DNA of 9,187 bases. Origin: VMCP01 sp964492925. GTDB lineage: Bacteria; Bacteroidota; Bacteroidia; NS11-12g; UBA955. The translations under genes and the position numbers were made by a program. Each line of letters opens with the position of its first letter. Within the stretch, counting starts at the first letter, position 1. The stretch covers positions 1 to 9,187 of the forward strand of contig CAZBMF010000092.1 in assembly GCA_964492925.1 (NCBI GenBank). Reading direction: 5' to 3'. Under the pieces are notes generated by a model. That model made no database searches and was not told the DNA's origin. It was given only the letters and a program-made list of their open reading frames with translations. Positions 1 to 6,611 of this stretch are shown one piece after another.

Positions 1-2567
1 GGCGCGAAATCATCGATGTTCATTCCACGACTCAAATAATATTCAACGTACGTAAATCCGTTCGCCAAAGTGAAAGCCAACTGTGTAATAGGATTCGCAC
101 CTGCCTCAGCAATGTGATAACCACTGATACTTACAGAATAGAAATTTCTAACTTTTTGATGGATGAAATACTCTTGAACATCCCCCATTAATCGGAGTGC
201 AAATTCAGTACTGAAAATACAGGTATTTTGAGCTTGATCTTCCTTCAAAATATCCGCCTGTACAGTTCCTCTCACTTGAGAAAGTGTCCAAGCCTTTATT
301 TCATTATACTTTTCAACAGGAAGAACCTGATCACCTGTTACACCCAACAACATCAATCCCAAACCATCGTTCCCTTCAGGTAATTCACCTTGGTAACGTG
401 GACGAGGCAAGTTCTTAGAGGCATAAATGGCATCAATTTTATCATTTACCTCTTTTTCAAGTCCATTTTGCTTGATGTACAATTCACACTGTTGATCGAT
501 TGCGGCATTCATAAAGAATCCCAACAACATTGGCGCTGGGCCATTAATGGTCATTGAAACAGAAGTCAATGGATCAGCCAAATTGAAACCACTGTACAAT
601 TTCTTTGCATCATCCAAACAACAAATGCTCACGCCTGAATTACCCACTTTACCATAGATATCTGGACGTAAATCTGGATTTCTACCATACAAAGTAACTG
701 AGTCAAAAGCCGTACTTAAACGTTTAGCAGGCATTGCCTTACTCACATAGTGAAATCTCCTGTTGGTTCTTTCTGGTCCACCTTCACCAGCAAACATCCT
801 CGTAGGATCTTCACCTTCTCTTTTAAACGGATAAATACCAGAAGTATATGGAAATTCACCCGGTACATTTTCTTGTAATTGCCAATACAACAAATCGCCC
901 CAACCTTGATATTTCGGAGTGGCAACTTTAGGAATTTGAGAATGACTTAAACTCTCCGAATGAGTTTTGATTTTTATTTCTTTATCACGAACTTTAAAAA
1001 TATAATGTTCGTTTCTGTATTGCTGTGCTTTTTCTTCCCAATTTTCGATCAACTTTCTATTAGAAGGTTCCAATTGCAATTCAAGTTCAGCGTACATTTT
1101 TTTCAAACTTTCTAAAAATGCATCCTTACCCGCAATGTGGGCATCCATTTCTGAAGACTCAATGATGGTATTGATGGTTTCTTGAATTCCATACATTCGT
1201 TGAGCAATTTTTCTTTGAGATTTGGCCTTTTGATCGTACCCTCTGTTGTTCTCAGAAATCTCGCTCAAATAGCGGTTTCTTGAAGGAGGAATTACAAATA
1301 TCTTCTCACTCAACTCATTAGAAGCAGACCAATTGCTCTTTAAATCCATTCCTGTTTTGGTAGAAACGGTATCCATCAAGCATTTGTATAAACTGTTCAT
1401 TCCAGGATCATTGAATTGACTTGCAATGGTACCAAATACCGGCATGCTATCTACTTCTTGATCAAACAGTTTGTGGTTTCTTTGGAATTGTTTGCGAATG
1501 TCTCTCAACGCATCTAAAGCTCCTCGCTTATCAAATTTATTCAAAGCAACTACATCGGCGAAATCAAGCATATCGATTTTTTCCAATTGGGTAGCTGCAC
1601 CGTATTCTGGCGTCATCACATACAATGAAACATCGCAATGTTCCGTGATTTGTGTGTCGCTTTGTCCAATTCCACTGGTTTCAACAATAATCAAATCATA
1701 ACCTGCCACTTTCAAAATAGCCACAGCATCATCTACGTGTGTACTCATTGCCAAGTTTGCTTGACGTGTAGCCATCGAACGCATGTAAACACGATCATGA
1801 TTGATGCTATTCATTCGAATCCTGTCACCCAACAACGCTCCACCTGTTTTACGTTTTGATGGGTCAATAGAAATGATGGCTAGTTTTTTGCTTTCAAAAT
1901 CCAATAAAAACCTTCTTACAACTTCATCAACCAAGCTACTTTTACCGGCACCACCGGTTCCTGTAATACCCAAAACTGGAACAGAAATATCAGCTGATTT
2001 TTCTCTCACCTCATTCAAAATAGTGGCGTGAAGTTCAGGGTAATTCTCAGCGGCCGTAATCAAACGAGACACATTCAACTTTGAATCCAACTTCAACTTT
2101 TTCACCTCATCGGTTAGCTTATGCCCTGTAGGGAAGTCGCTTTTTTGCACCAAATCGTTGATCATGCCCTGAAGTCCCATTGCACGTCCATCGTCAGGGC
2201 TATAGATACGGGTAATGCCATAATCCATGAGTTCCTTAATTTCCTCAGGAAGAATAACACCACCACCACCAGCAAAAATTTTAATATGACCAGCACCTCT
2301 TTCTTGTAACAAATCATACATGTATTTGAGGTACTCAATATGTCCACCCTGATAACTGGTCATCGCAATGGCATTTGCGTCTTCTTGAATGGCAGTTTCT
2401 ACCACCTCTTGAACACTGCGATCATGTCCTAAATGAATCACTTCACAACCAGTTGCTTGGATAATCCTTCTCATTACATTGATAGCCGCATCATGGCCAT
2501 CAAATAAACTAGCAGCCGTAACTACACGCACCTTGTTAGTTGGCACGTAAACTTCGGTTTCCATCAT
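1..2567 (-). CDS. icmF: Fused isobutyryl-CoA mutase IcmF (B12-binding + MeaB-like GTPase + mutase), 5' part, cut by the left edge
   Basis: Adenosylcobalamin-dependent mutase that interconverts isobutyryl-CoA and n-butyryl-CoA in the cytoplasm, fused to its own G-protein chaperone. The first 855 codons are present; the C-terminal part of the mutase lies off the left edge. Domain order is as in IcmF. The N-terminal B12-binding domain has the lower-ligand motif D23-G-H25 and a later GGGG loop. The GTPase has a P-loop GTGGAGKS at 203-210, an ETSG segment and the base-recognition motif N343-K-F-D346. The mutase barrel starts near 560, with the active-site segment SGYH ending at H818. The two substrate-selecting positions are F592 (in RMFAG) and Q780 (in EDQAQNT). 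These are the isobutyryl-CoA mutase residues; methylmalonyl-CoA mutase has Tyr and Arg there. The start is the first of two adjacent ATGs, 4 nt after a promoter box. An extra segment near 710-755 is described under findings. Confidence 0.95.
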   Translation of the reverse strand, partial: MMETEVYVPTNKVRVVTAASLFDGHDAAINVMRRIIQATGCEVIHLGHDRSVQEVVETAIQEDANAIAMTSYQGGHIEYLKYMYDLLQERGAGHIKIFAGGGGVILPEEIKELMDYGITRIYSPDDGRAMGLQGMINDLVQKSDFPTGHKLTDEVKKLKLDSKLNVSRLITAAENYPELHATILNEVREKSADISVPVLGITGTGGAGKSSLVDEVVRRFLLDFESKKLAIISIDPSKRKTGGALLGDRIRMNSINHDRVYMRSMATRQANLAMSTHVDDAVAILKVAGYDLIIVETSGIGQSDTQITEHCDVSLYVMTPEYGAATQLEKIDMLDFADVVALNKFDKRGALDALRDIRKQFQRNHKLFDQEVDSMPVFGTIASQFNDPGMNSLYKCLMDTVSTKTGMDLKSNWSASNELSEKIFVIPPSRNRYLSEISENNRGYDQKAKSQRKIAQRMYGIQETINTIIESSEMDAHIAGKDAFLESLKKMYAELELQLEPSNRKLIENWEEKAQQYRNEHYIFKVRDKEIKIKTHSESLSHSQIPKVATPKYQGWGDLLYWQLQENVPGEFPYTSGIYPFKREGEDPTRMFAGEGGPERTNRRFHYVSKAMPAKRLSTAFDSVTLYGRNPDLRPDIYGKVGNSGVSICCLDDAKKLYSGFNLADPLTSVSMTINGPAPMLLGFFMNAAIDQQCELYIKQNGLEKEVNDKIDAIYASKNLPRPRYQGELPEGNDGLGLMLLGVTGDQVLPVEKYNEIKAWTLSQVRGTVQADILKEDQAQNTCIFSTEFALRLMGDVQEYFIHQKVRNFYSVSISGYHIAEAGANPITQLAFTLANGFTYVEYYLSRGMNIDDFA

Positions 2568-2571
2568 ACTG

Positions 2572-2579
2572 CAAAGGTA
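2572..2579 (-). promoter_or_regulatory. Bacteroidota -7 promoter box for icmF
   Basis: On the minus strand this reads TACCTTTG, an exact match to the Bacteroidota -7 consensus TAnnTTTG. Only four bases (CAGT) separate it from the icmF ATG, so the transcript would begin at or within a few bases of the start codon. I found no clear TTG -33 element at the usual 19-21 bp spacing, so the assignment rests on the -7 box and its position. Confidence 0.6.
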
Positions 2580-2610
2580 CGAAGCAATCGCCTTCTTTTA
2601 AAGTTGATTT

Positions 2611-2627
2611 TTTGCGAAATATGCAAA
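2611..2627. repeat. Short inverted repeat in the icmF/lipoprotein divergent gap
   Basis: TTTGC at 2611-2615 and GCAAA at 2623-2627 form perfect 5-bp arms around a 7-bp spacer, in the 116-bp gap between two divergent genes. The position would suit a regulator binding site for either gene, but short AT-rich inverted repeats also arise by chance. No regulator is encoded in the window. The rest of the gap (2568-2683) shows only the icmF promoter box and T-rich sequence. Confidence 0.25.
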
Positions 2628-2683
2628 TTATTTTTTTGGGGGATATGGACTGCTTTGGTGTATTCAACTCAAACAAACATCAC

Positions 2684-3349
2684 ATGAAAGGTTTCAAACT
2701 CTTTGGTCTCTATGTTCTTTTCTCTTTTGCAGTTGCATCTTGCCAAAAAGAAGAGAATCCTTTAATCGTTCAAGAGAACCAAATCAATTTACTGGTGAAA
2801 AATGCAGAAATTGAAACTGATTCATTGAAAGTATCCTTTTTAGCAATAAAAAAAGAGATTTCCATCAACCAATTGGGTTTATCGGCAAACTATCAAATTG
2901 ATGCTGAGAACCATTATTTAACAGAACATTTTGGTCCAGAACAGAATGAATCGATCGCAAAAAAAAGCATATTGAATGCCATTAATTGGAGCGCATTATC
3001 AGCAGAGCAATTTCAATCCATCAAACAAGTTGTGCAGCAATACCAAACCATACAACAACCGGTCATTGCAAAAGCGCAAAAAAGTATTGCAATAATAAAC
3101 GACAGTTTAAAGCGATATATCGATTATCAAACTTCAAGATATATGAGCAAAAGCATCAGCAAATCTCATTATGACGAAATAATGACAGATATTGAGGACA
3201 CGTTTTGCGGTTATATTCGTTCTATATATGAAGAAGAGAAGATTTATATTGAAAGTTCTTCAAATTACCGAAGCCTATTGATTAAGCTCAAAGGCATTTT
3301 AAATGAGAAACAATGGGAAGAGTTCTTCTCTTGTGTGTATAAAAAATAA
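2684..3349 (+). CDS. Predicted surface-exposed lipoprotein of unknown function
   Basis: A 221-residue protein with a lipoprotein signal peptide: basic start MKGFK, a hydrophobic core and a lipobox V-A-S-C20. Cys20 would be lipidated after signal peptidase II cleavage. The residues after it are Q-K-E-E-N, which match the lipoprotein export signal described in Capnocytophaga (roughly Q-K-[DE]-[DE]), so outer-leaflet display is likely. The mature part is rich in Gln, Lys, Glu and Ile, looks mostly helical and has no recognised catalytic motif. Two stretches (LSAEQFQ and LNEKQWEEFF) faintly resemble the LTxxQ motifs of Spy/CpxP-type periplasmic proteins, but this is too weak for a family call. 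The frame stays open upstream to an ATG at 2540, but that start would place 48 extra residues before the signal peptide and overlap icmF, so 2684 is preferred. A hairpin terminator follows. Confidence 0.85.
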   Translation: MKGFKLFGLYVLFSFAVASCQKEENPLIVQENQINLLVKNAEIETDSLKVSFLAIKKEISINQLGLSANYQIDAENHYLTEHFGPEQNESIAKKSILNAINWSALSAEQFQSIKQVVQQYQTIQQPVIAKAQKSIAIINDSLKRYIDYQTSRYMSKSISKSHYDEIMTDIEDTFCGYIRSIYEEEKIYIESSSNYRSLLIKLKGILNEKQWEEFFSCVYKK

Positions 3350-3391
3350 CTTACAAAGTTATTTGGTTTAGTTTAGTTTGGTTGTAGAGGG

Positions 3392-3413
3392 AAGCCTGGT
3401 TTTTACCGGGCTT
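3392..3413 (+). terminator. Rho-independent-like terminator after the surface lipoprotein gene
   Basis: A 9-bp stem, AAGCCTGGT (3392-3400) pairing with ACCGGGCTT (3405-3413) with one U-G wobble, encloses a TTTT loop. It is followed by the T-rich stretch TTCTTCATTTTTA. It lies 42 bp after the lipoprotein stop and overlaps the last codons of the convergent membrane-protein gene. On the minus strand the wobble becomes a C-A mismatch and no T-tract follows, so it should work mainly for the plus-strand gene. Confidence 0.7.
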
Positions 3414-3750
3414 TCTTCATTTTTAGGCGTCGATATCCCTCAGAAAAATAATACCAAAAAACAACAAGCAAACCGACTATAAAAAAAGGCATCGCCCAAA
3501 TTCTTTTTTGGTCTTCGAAATAAAACTCTCCGAACATCCAAATGCTGTTGGCCAAAATCCAAAATAAAACGGCCACATTGTGAAAGAAATTTTCACGGTG
3601 ATTTCTAGAAGCCCAAACAATATAAAGTGCCAAGAAAATGGTAGGGATTGCTAACGAAACACCCAATATTTTAAACCCCGAAATCCATGCAAAATCTTTC
3701 ACCAACCAAAATACCACATGAAGATTTTCCTTCCGATTTATTTCCGACAT
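3403..3750 (-). CDS. Small three-helix membrane protein, unknown function
   Basis: A 115-residue protein with three strongly hydrophobic segments, roughly residues 24-46, 56-76 and 86-103. Trp and Phe are abundant near the segment ends, and the tail is basic (RRLKMKKAR), predicted to be cytoplasmic by the positive-inside rule. It has no cysteines and no motif I can assign to a transporter or enzyme family, so the function is unknown. The frame extends upstream to 3858, but the ATG at 3750 is preferred: it lies 6 nt after an exact TAACTTTG promoter box, and the longer version would overlap the divergent GSCFA gene. Its 3' end overlaps the terminator hairpin of the convergent lipoprotein gene. 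Confidence 0.75.
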   Translation of the reverse strand: MSEINRKENLHVVFWLVKDFAWISGFKILGVSLAIPTIFLALYIVWASRNHRENFFHNVAVLFWILANSIWMFGEFYFEDQKRIWAMPFFIVGLLVVFWYYFSEGYRRLKMKKAR

Positions 3751-3756
3751 AAGCCA

Positions 3757-3764
3757 CAAAGTTA
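3757..3764 (-). promoter_or_regulatory. -7 promoter box for the small membrane protein
   Basis: The minus strand reads TAACTTTG, an exact TAnnTTTG match, six bases before the ATG at 3750. This supports the short start over the longer open frame and implies a nearly leaderless mRNA. No TTG -33 element is evident. Confidence 0.55.
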
Positions 3765-3786
3765 TAGGAAAATGAAACATTTTTTG

Positions 3787-3794
3787 TTGGTTTG
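3787..3794 (+). promoter_or_regulatory. Possible -7 box for the GSCFA gene
   Basis: TTGGTTTG differs from TAnnTTTG at one position. It ends 4 nt before an in-frame ATG at 3799 and 22 nt before the preferred ATG at 3817. The 4-nt spacing copies that of other boxes in this window, so it also bears on the start choice. No -33 element is evident. Confidence 0.3.
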
Positions 3795-3816
3795 CAATAT
3801 GAAAAGCAGCGCTTCT

Positions 3817-4764
3817 ATGAAAAACCAATTTCAAACAAATTTCCCAATAGCAAATCAACCCATTTGGTCAAAACCAAATTCCTTTGTTTTCTTGGGCTCC
3901 TGCTTTTCAAGCAACATTTCAAATTTATTTGAACAACACTTTATTCCCAGTTTCGCCAATCCGTTTGGCACCATATTTTCACCTGATGCCATTGCTCAAT
4001 CACTGTATCACATTGAAAACCAGAATTTACCAGAAATAATTTCGAATCAAAATAGGAATTATGCGTTGCTATTCGACAGCAAATTCAGTAGCACCGAAAA
4101 ATCTGAACTAGAAACAACAATATTGGCAACTTTGGCCATATCCCTCGAAAAAATAAGAAACGCCAACACCGTGTTTATCACTTTGGGCAGCGCTTGGGTT
4201 TATGAACATTTAGAGAGCAAAAAACTGGTTGGGAATTGCCATAAAATCTCTCAAAATCAGTTTCAAAAAAGGCTGCTAGGAGTCGACGAAATTGCAAAAA
4301 ATATTGAAGAAATAGCGCAACATATCAGAAAAATCAATTCGAAATGCCCAATCGTTTTTACTATAAGTCCGGTACGACACTTGCGCGATGGAATTATTGA
4401 AAATACTTTGAGCAAATCGCATTTGGTTTCCGCTCTGCATCTTTTTTTAGCACAAAATACTACCTGTCAATATTTTCCAAGCTTTGAAATTTTCAATGAG
4501 GAGCTCAAAGACCACCGTTTTTTTGAAGCAGATTTGGCTCACCCAAACAACCTGGCCATTGACTATATTTTCCAAAGGTTAATTGAAACTTACGGAAATG
4601 AGGATTTCCTGACATACATAGAACAAGCGAATAAACTGAGAGGCTTGATGAATCACAGAATAAAATCTGAAGATCCGAATGAAATTGCTGCGTGGAACAG
4701 CAAGGTTGAACAATCAAAAATGGAGTTTCAAAAGAAATACCCAGAGGCAAATCTTAGTTTGTAG
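3817..4764 (+). CDS. GSCFA-domain protein (SGNH-hydrolase-like)
   Basis: A 315-residue, apparently cytoplasmic protein of the GSCFA family, named for its N-terminal motif and common in Bacteroidota. Visible family blocks are LGSCF at 26-30, NPFGTIFSP at 48-56, TLGSAWVYE at 122-130, GNCHK at 139-143, SPVRH at 184-188 and D239-L-A-H242-P near the end of the core. The GSCF and D-x-x-H blocks sit where SGNH/GDSL esterases carry their nucleophile and catalytic Asp/His, so an esterase-like or acyltransferase-like fold is plausible. The substrate is unknown. No signal peptide is seen with the chosen start. ATG 3817 is preferred because the product begins like relatives (short lead, then an F-x-T segment). 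ATG 3799 (six residues longer, close to a promoter-like box) is a real alternative; the frame also opens at 3718. The 3' end overlaps the convergent lipoprotein gene by 11 bp. Confidence 0.88.
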   Translation: MKNQFQTNFPIANQPIWSKPNSFVFLGSCFSSNISNLFEQHFIPSFANPFGTIFSPDAIAQSLYHIENQNLPEIISNQNRNYALLFDSKFSSTEKSELETTILATLAISLEKIRNANTVFITLGSAWVYEHLESKKLVGNCHKISQNQFQKRLLGVDEIAKNIEEIAQHIRKINSKCPIVFTISPVRHLRDGIIENTLSKSHLVSALHLFLAQNTTCQYFPSFEIFNEELKDHRFFEADLAHPNNLAIDYIFQRLIETYGNEDFLTYIEQANKLRGLMNHRIKSEDPNEIAAWNSKVEQSKMEFQKKYPEANLSL

Positions 4765-5332
4765 AAATTGACTCTACCAATTTGTCTACAATAGGAGAAA
4801 TTCTCACAAAAGCAGGCTCCATGGCACGAACTTGATTGGTTACTTCTACCGTTTTCTCATAGTTTTCATTGAGATGCGTTTTAATTTCATTGTATTCCTT
4901 AACGAAGTTTGCAATTTCTTTGTCATAACTTCCTTTTTTCACTTCGTTTTCTAGGCCTTTAATCTCATAAAAGATGGCTTCCGCTTCCAAAACCACATCT
5001 TTGTAACGTTGTCCAACACCTTTGTAAATCCTGAAAATTTCATTGTATTGTTGAACGTTTAACACATTTTCTGGGGTCAAATGCTTGCCATCTACAAATT
5101 TCAATTTGGTCAAATTTTCACCCATGTAAGCTTTTCTTTCAATGAACTCATCCATTTTAAATCCAAACAACAACTTGGTATTCTGCAAGTCACCCCATAA
5201 ACTATCAACTTTTTGAACACACATGCTGTGTTTTTCATTCGAAGATGCGTTGTTTGTGCAAGCCGTAAAACCCAAAAATAATATTGCAAATAGTGCAAAT
5301 ATTGGAGTAAAATGTCGTTTTTTGTATTCCAT
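4754..5332 (-). CDS. Helical lipoprotein of unknown function
   Basis: A 192-residue protein with a lipoprotein signal: MEYKKRH, a hydrophobic core, and F-T-A-C25 as lipobox. The residues after Cys25 are TNNAS, without the acidic surface-export signal, so a periplasm-facing lipoprotein is more likely. The mature part is rich in Glu, Lys, Asn and Tyr and appears almost entirely helical, with coiled-coil-like stretches near residues 120-175. It ends in a conserved-looking segment (FVRISPIVDKLVES). I do not recognise the family. The frame extends upstream to 5434, but that would put 34 residues ahead of the signal peptide and run deep into chrA. ATG 5332 follows a TATTTTTG promoter box by 16 nt. 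The gene is tightly packed: 3 bp to the divergent chrA start and an 11-bp tail-to-tail overlap with the GSCFA gene. Confidence 0.83.
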   Translation of the reverse strand: MEYKKRHFTPIFALFAILFLGFTACTNNASSNEKHSMCVQKVDSLWGDLQNTKLLFGFKMDEFIERKAYMGENLTKLKFVDGKHLTPENVLNVQQYNEIFRIYKGVGQRYKDVVLEAEAIFYEIKGLENEVKKGSYDKEIANFVKEYNEIKTHLNENYEKTVEVTNQVRAMEPAFVRISPIVDKLVESISTN

Positions 5333-5335
5333 CTG

Positions 5336-6580
5336 ATGAATCGTAGTGCAAAAATACAAAAAGCGAGACACTTTCGGTTTCTTAGAACTGTTTTTTGGCT
5401 GGGATTGACTGCTTTTGGCGGTCCACAGATGCATTTACCGTATTTCAAGCGACGGTTGGTTGATAAGCACAAATTTATCACACACGATGAATTGATAGAA
5501 ATCAATGCCTTTTGCAGCATCTTGCCAGGACCTAGCACCACTCAAACCATCACCACAATTGGGTTTAGGCTTGGAGGTCCGATTTTGGCATTTTTCACTT
5601 TATTACTTTGGGCGCTACCAGGTGCACTCATAATGGCCATTTTGGCTTTATCTCCCAAATTTCTTGCGTCTGAACAATTGCAGAACATTGAAGCTTGTGT
5701 AGCAGGTTTCCTCATATATGCAGTTATTTCCATGTTCCAGTGGATGCAATTAACGCGCTTAAACATTGCCATTTTCATCATTGGTGGCTTGGTTGGGTAT
5801 TTGATTAGAAGTCCTTGGATTTTCCCAGTTGGTGTACTCATAAGTGCCGCATTGAGCGCGTGGTTGGTAAAAGACAGTCAGCCACAAAAATCAACATTCA
5901 CCAAATCTATTAAATGGAGAAGTTTAACTGTATTCTTTGCTATTTTCATCATCGTAGGCATAACTGGTTTGTTTCTAAACAAATACAAATCGGAATCTAA
6001 ATTGTTAAAACCACTCATTCTGTTTGAAAACACATATCGAATGGGTGCTTTGTCATTTGGTGGAGGAAATGTATTGGCAGCAATGACGGTGGAACAATAT
6101 GTAGACCACAAAAAGCGCATGACGCTTGAGGAGTTGAACACAGGATTGGGCTTAATTCAGGCGGCACCGGGTCCAAATTTCAACTTAGCGGTTTATACCA
6201 ATTCCATTGCAATGAAAAATGGCGGCAGTGGTTTTGGGGGACAATTGCTTGGTAGTTTAATTGGGCTGATTGCTGTATTCATGCCAGGTACACTGTTGGT
6301 GTTATTCGCTTTTCCAATATGGGAAAAACTAAGCAAATCGGTTTATTTGAGGAGATCTATAAATGGTATTTTTGCAATTTCGGTAGGATTTATTCTCACG
6401 GCGGCGCTCATCATTAACCAAAACTTCCTTTTAAAAATCTCTCAATACAACAATAAAACACAACTTTTCACAGAGTTGATGGTATGCATTTTAACGGTAC
6501 TTATGTTAATGACAAAAAGAATTCCAACGCCGTTCATCGTTTTATTTGCCATAATACTCGGATGGTTCATACCGTTTTAA
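5336..6580 (+). CDS. chrA: ChrA-family chromate transporter, two-domain type
   Basis: A 414-residue inner-membrane protein of the CHR (chromate ion transporter) family, full-length with both homologous halves. The first half carries LGLTAFGGP (22-30), LPGPSTTQ (63-70) and a glycine-rich helix ending ALPG (93-96). The second half repeats the pattern with LSFGGGN (239-245) and QAAPGPNF (275-282). About 10-12 hydrophobic segments are visible, with a polar linker near 178-195. Characterised members expel chromate, often as an antiporter; many homologues are assigned only by family, so the true substrate here is unproven. No chrB regulator or other metal-resistance gene is nearby. Start choice: ATG 5336 places a short basic leader before the first family motif. 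An in-frame ATG at 5312 would add eight residues and overlap the divergent lipoprotein gene. No good promoter box was found; any promoter must lie within that gene. Confidence 0.92.
   Translation: MNRSAKIQKARHFRFLRTVFWLGLTAFGGPQMHLPYFKRRLVDKHKFITHDELIEINAFCSILPGPSTTQTITTIGFRLGGPILAFFTLLLWALPGALIMAILALSPKFLASEQLQNIEACVAGFLIYAVISMFQWMQLTRLNIAIFIIGGLVGYLIRSPWIFPVGVLISAALSAWLVKDSQPQKSTFTKSIKWRSLTVFFAIFIIVGITGLFLNKYKSESKLLKPLILFENTYRMGALSFGGGNVLAAMTVEQYVDHKKRMTLEELNTGLGLIQAAPGPNFNLAVYTNSIAMKNGGSGFGGQLLGSLIGLIAVFMPGTLLVLFAFPIWEKLSKSVYLRRSINGIFAISVGFILTAALIINQNFLLKISQYNNKTQLFTELMVCILTVLMLMTKRIPTPFIVLFAIILGWFIPF
5349..5356 (-). promoter_or_regulatory. -7 promoter box for the helical lipoprotein, inside chrA
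   Basis: The minus strand reads TATTTTTG, an exact TAnnTTTG match, ending 16 nt before the ATG at 5332. It lies inside codons 5-7 of the divergent chrA gene, so the lipoprotein promoter is embedded in chrA coding sequence. No -33 TTG is evident at the normal spacing. Confidence 0.5.
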
Positions 6581-6590
6581 ATCATTTTCG

Positions 6591-6598
6591 TATTTTTG
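6591..6598 (+). promoter_or_regulatory. -7 promoter box for the secreted CPD-like protein
   Basis: TATTTTTG is an exact TAnnTTTG match in the 31-bp gap after chrA, ending 13 nt before the GTG start at 6612. It allows the downstream gene to be transcribed independently of chrA, although read-through is also possible because no terminator is visible between them. Confidence 0.5.
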
Positions 6599-6611
6599 AA
6601 ATTATCACAAA

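Noticed and set aside
1471..2347. Several open frames of 60-80 codons on both strands inside icmF
   Set aside because: They lie within a clear IcmF coding frame, have no family features and are shadows of it.
1..2567. Methylmalonyl-CoA mutase large subunit as the identity of the left gene
   Set aside because: The B12-binding domain is N-terminal and followed by a P-loop GTPase, and the substrate positions are Phe and Gln, which is the IcmF layout rather than MCM.
2540..2683. Longer N-terminus for the surface lipoprotein (start at 2540)
   Set aside because: It would bury the lipoprotein signal peptide 48 residues in, and it overlaps the icmF start region.
3001..3330. Spy/CpxP-type LTxxQ chaperone identity for the surface lipoprotein
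   Set aside because: Only two loose matches (LSAEQ and LNEKQ) are present and the signal points to surface export; not enough for a family call.
3751..3858. Longer N-terminus for the small membrane protein (start at 3858)
   Set aside because: It would run into the divergent GSCFA gene, and the shorter start follows an exact promoter box.
5110..6141. Minus-strand open frames of 87-143 codons overlapping chrA and the helical lipoprotein
   Set aside because: They are antisense or alternate-frame to genes with clear motifs, and their composition (Cys, Met and Pro-rich) is not protein-like.
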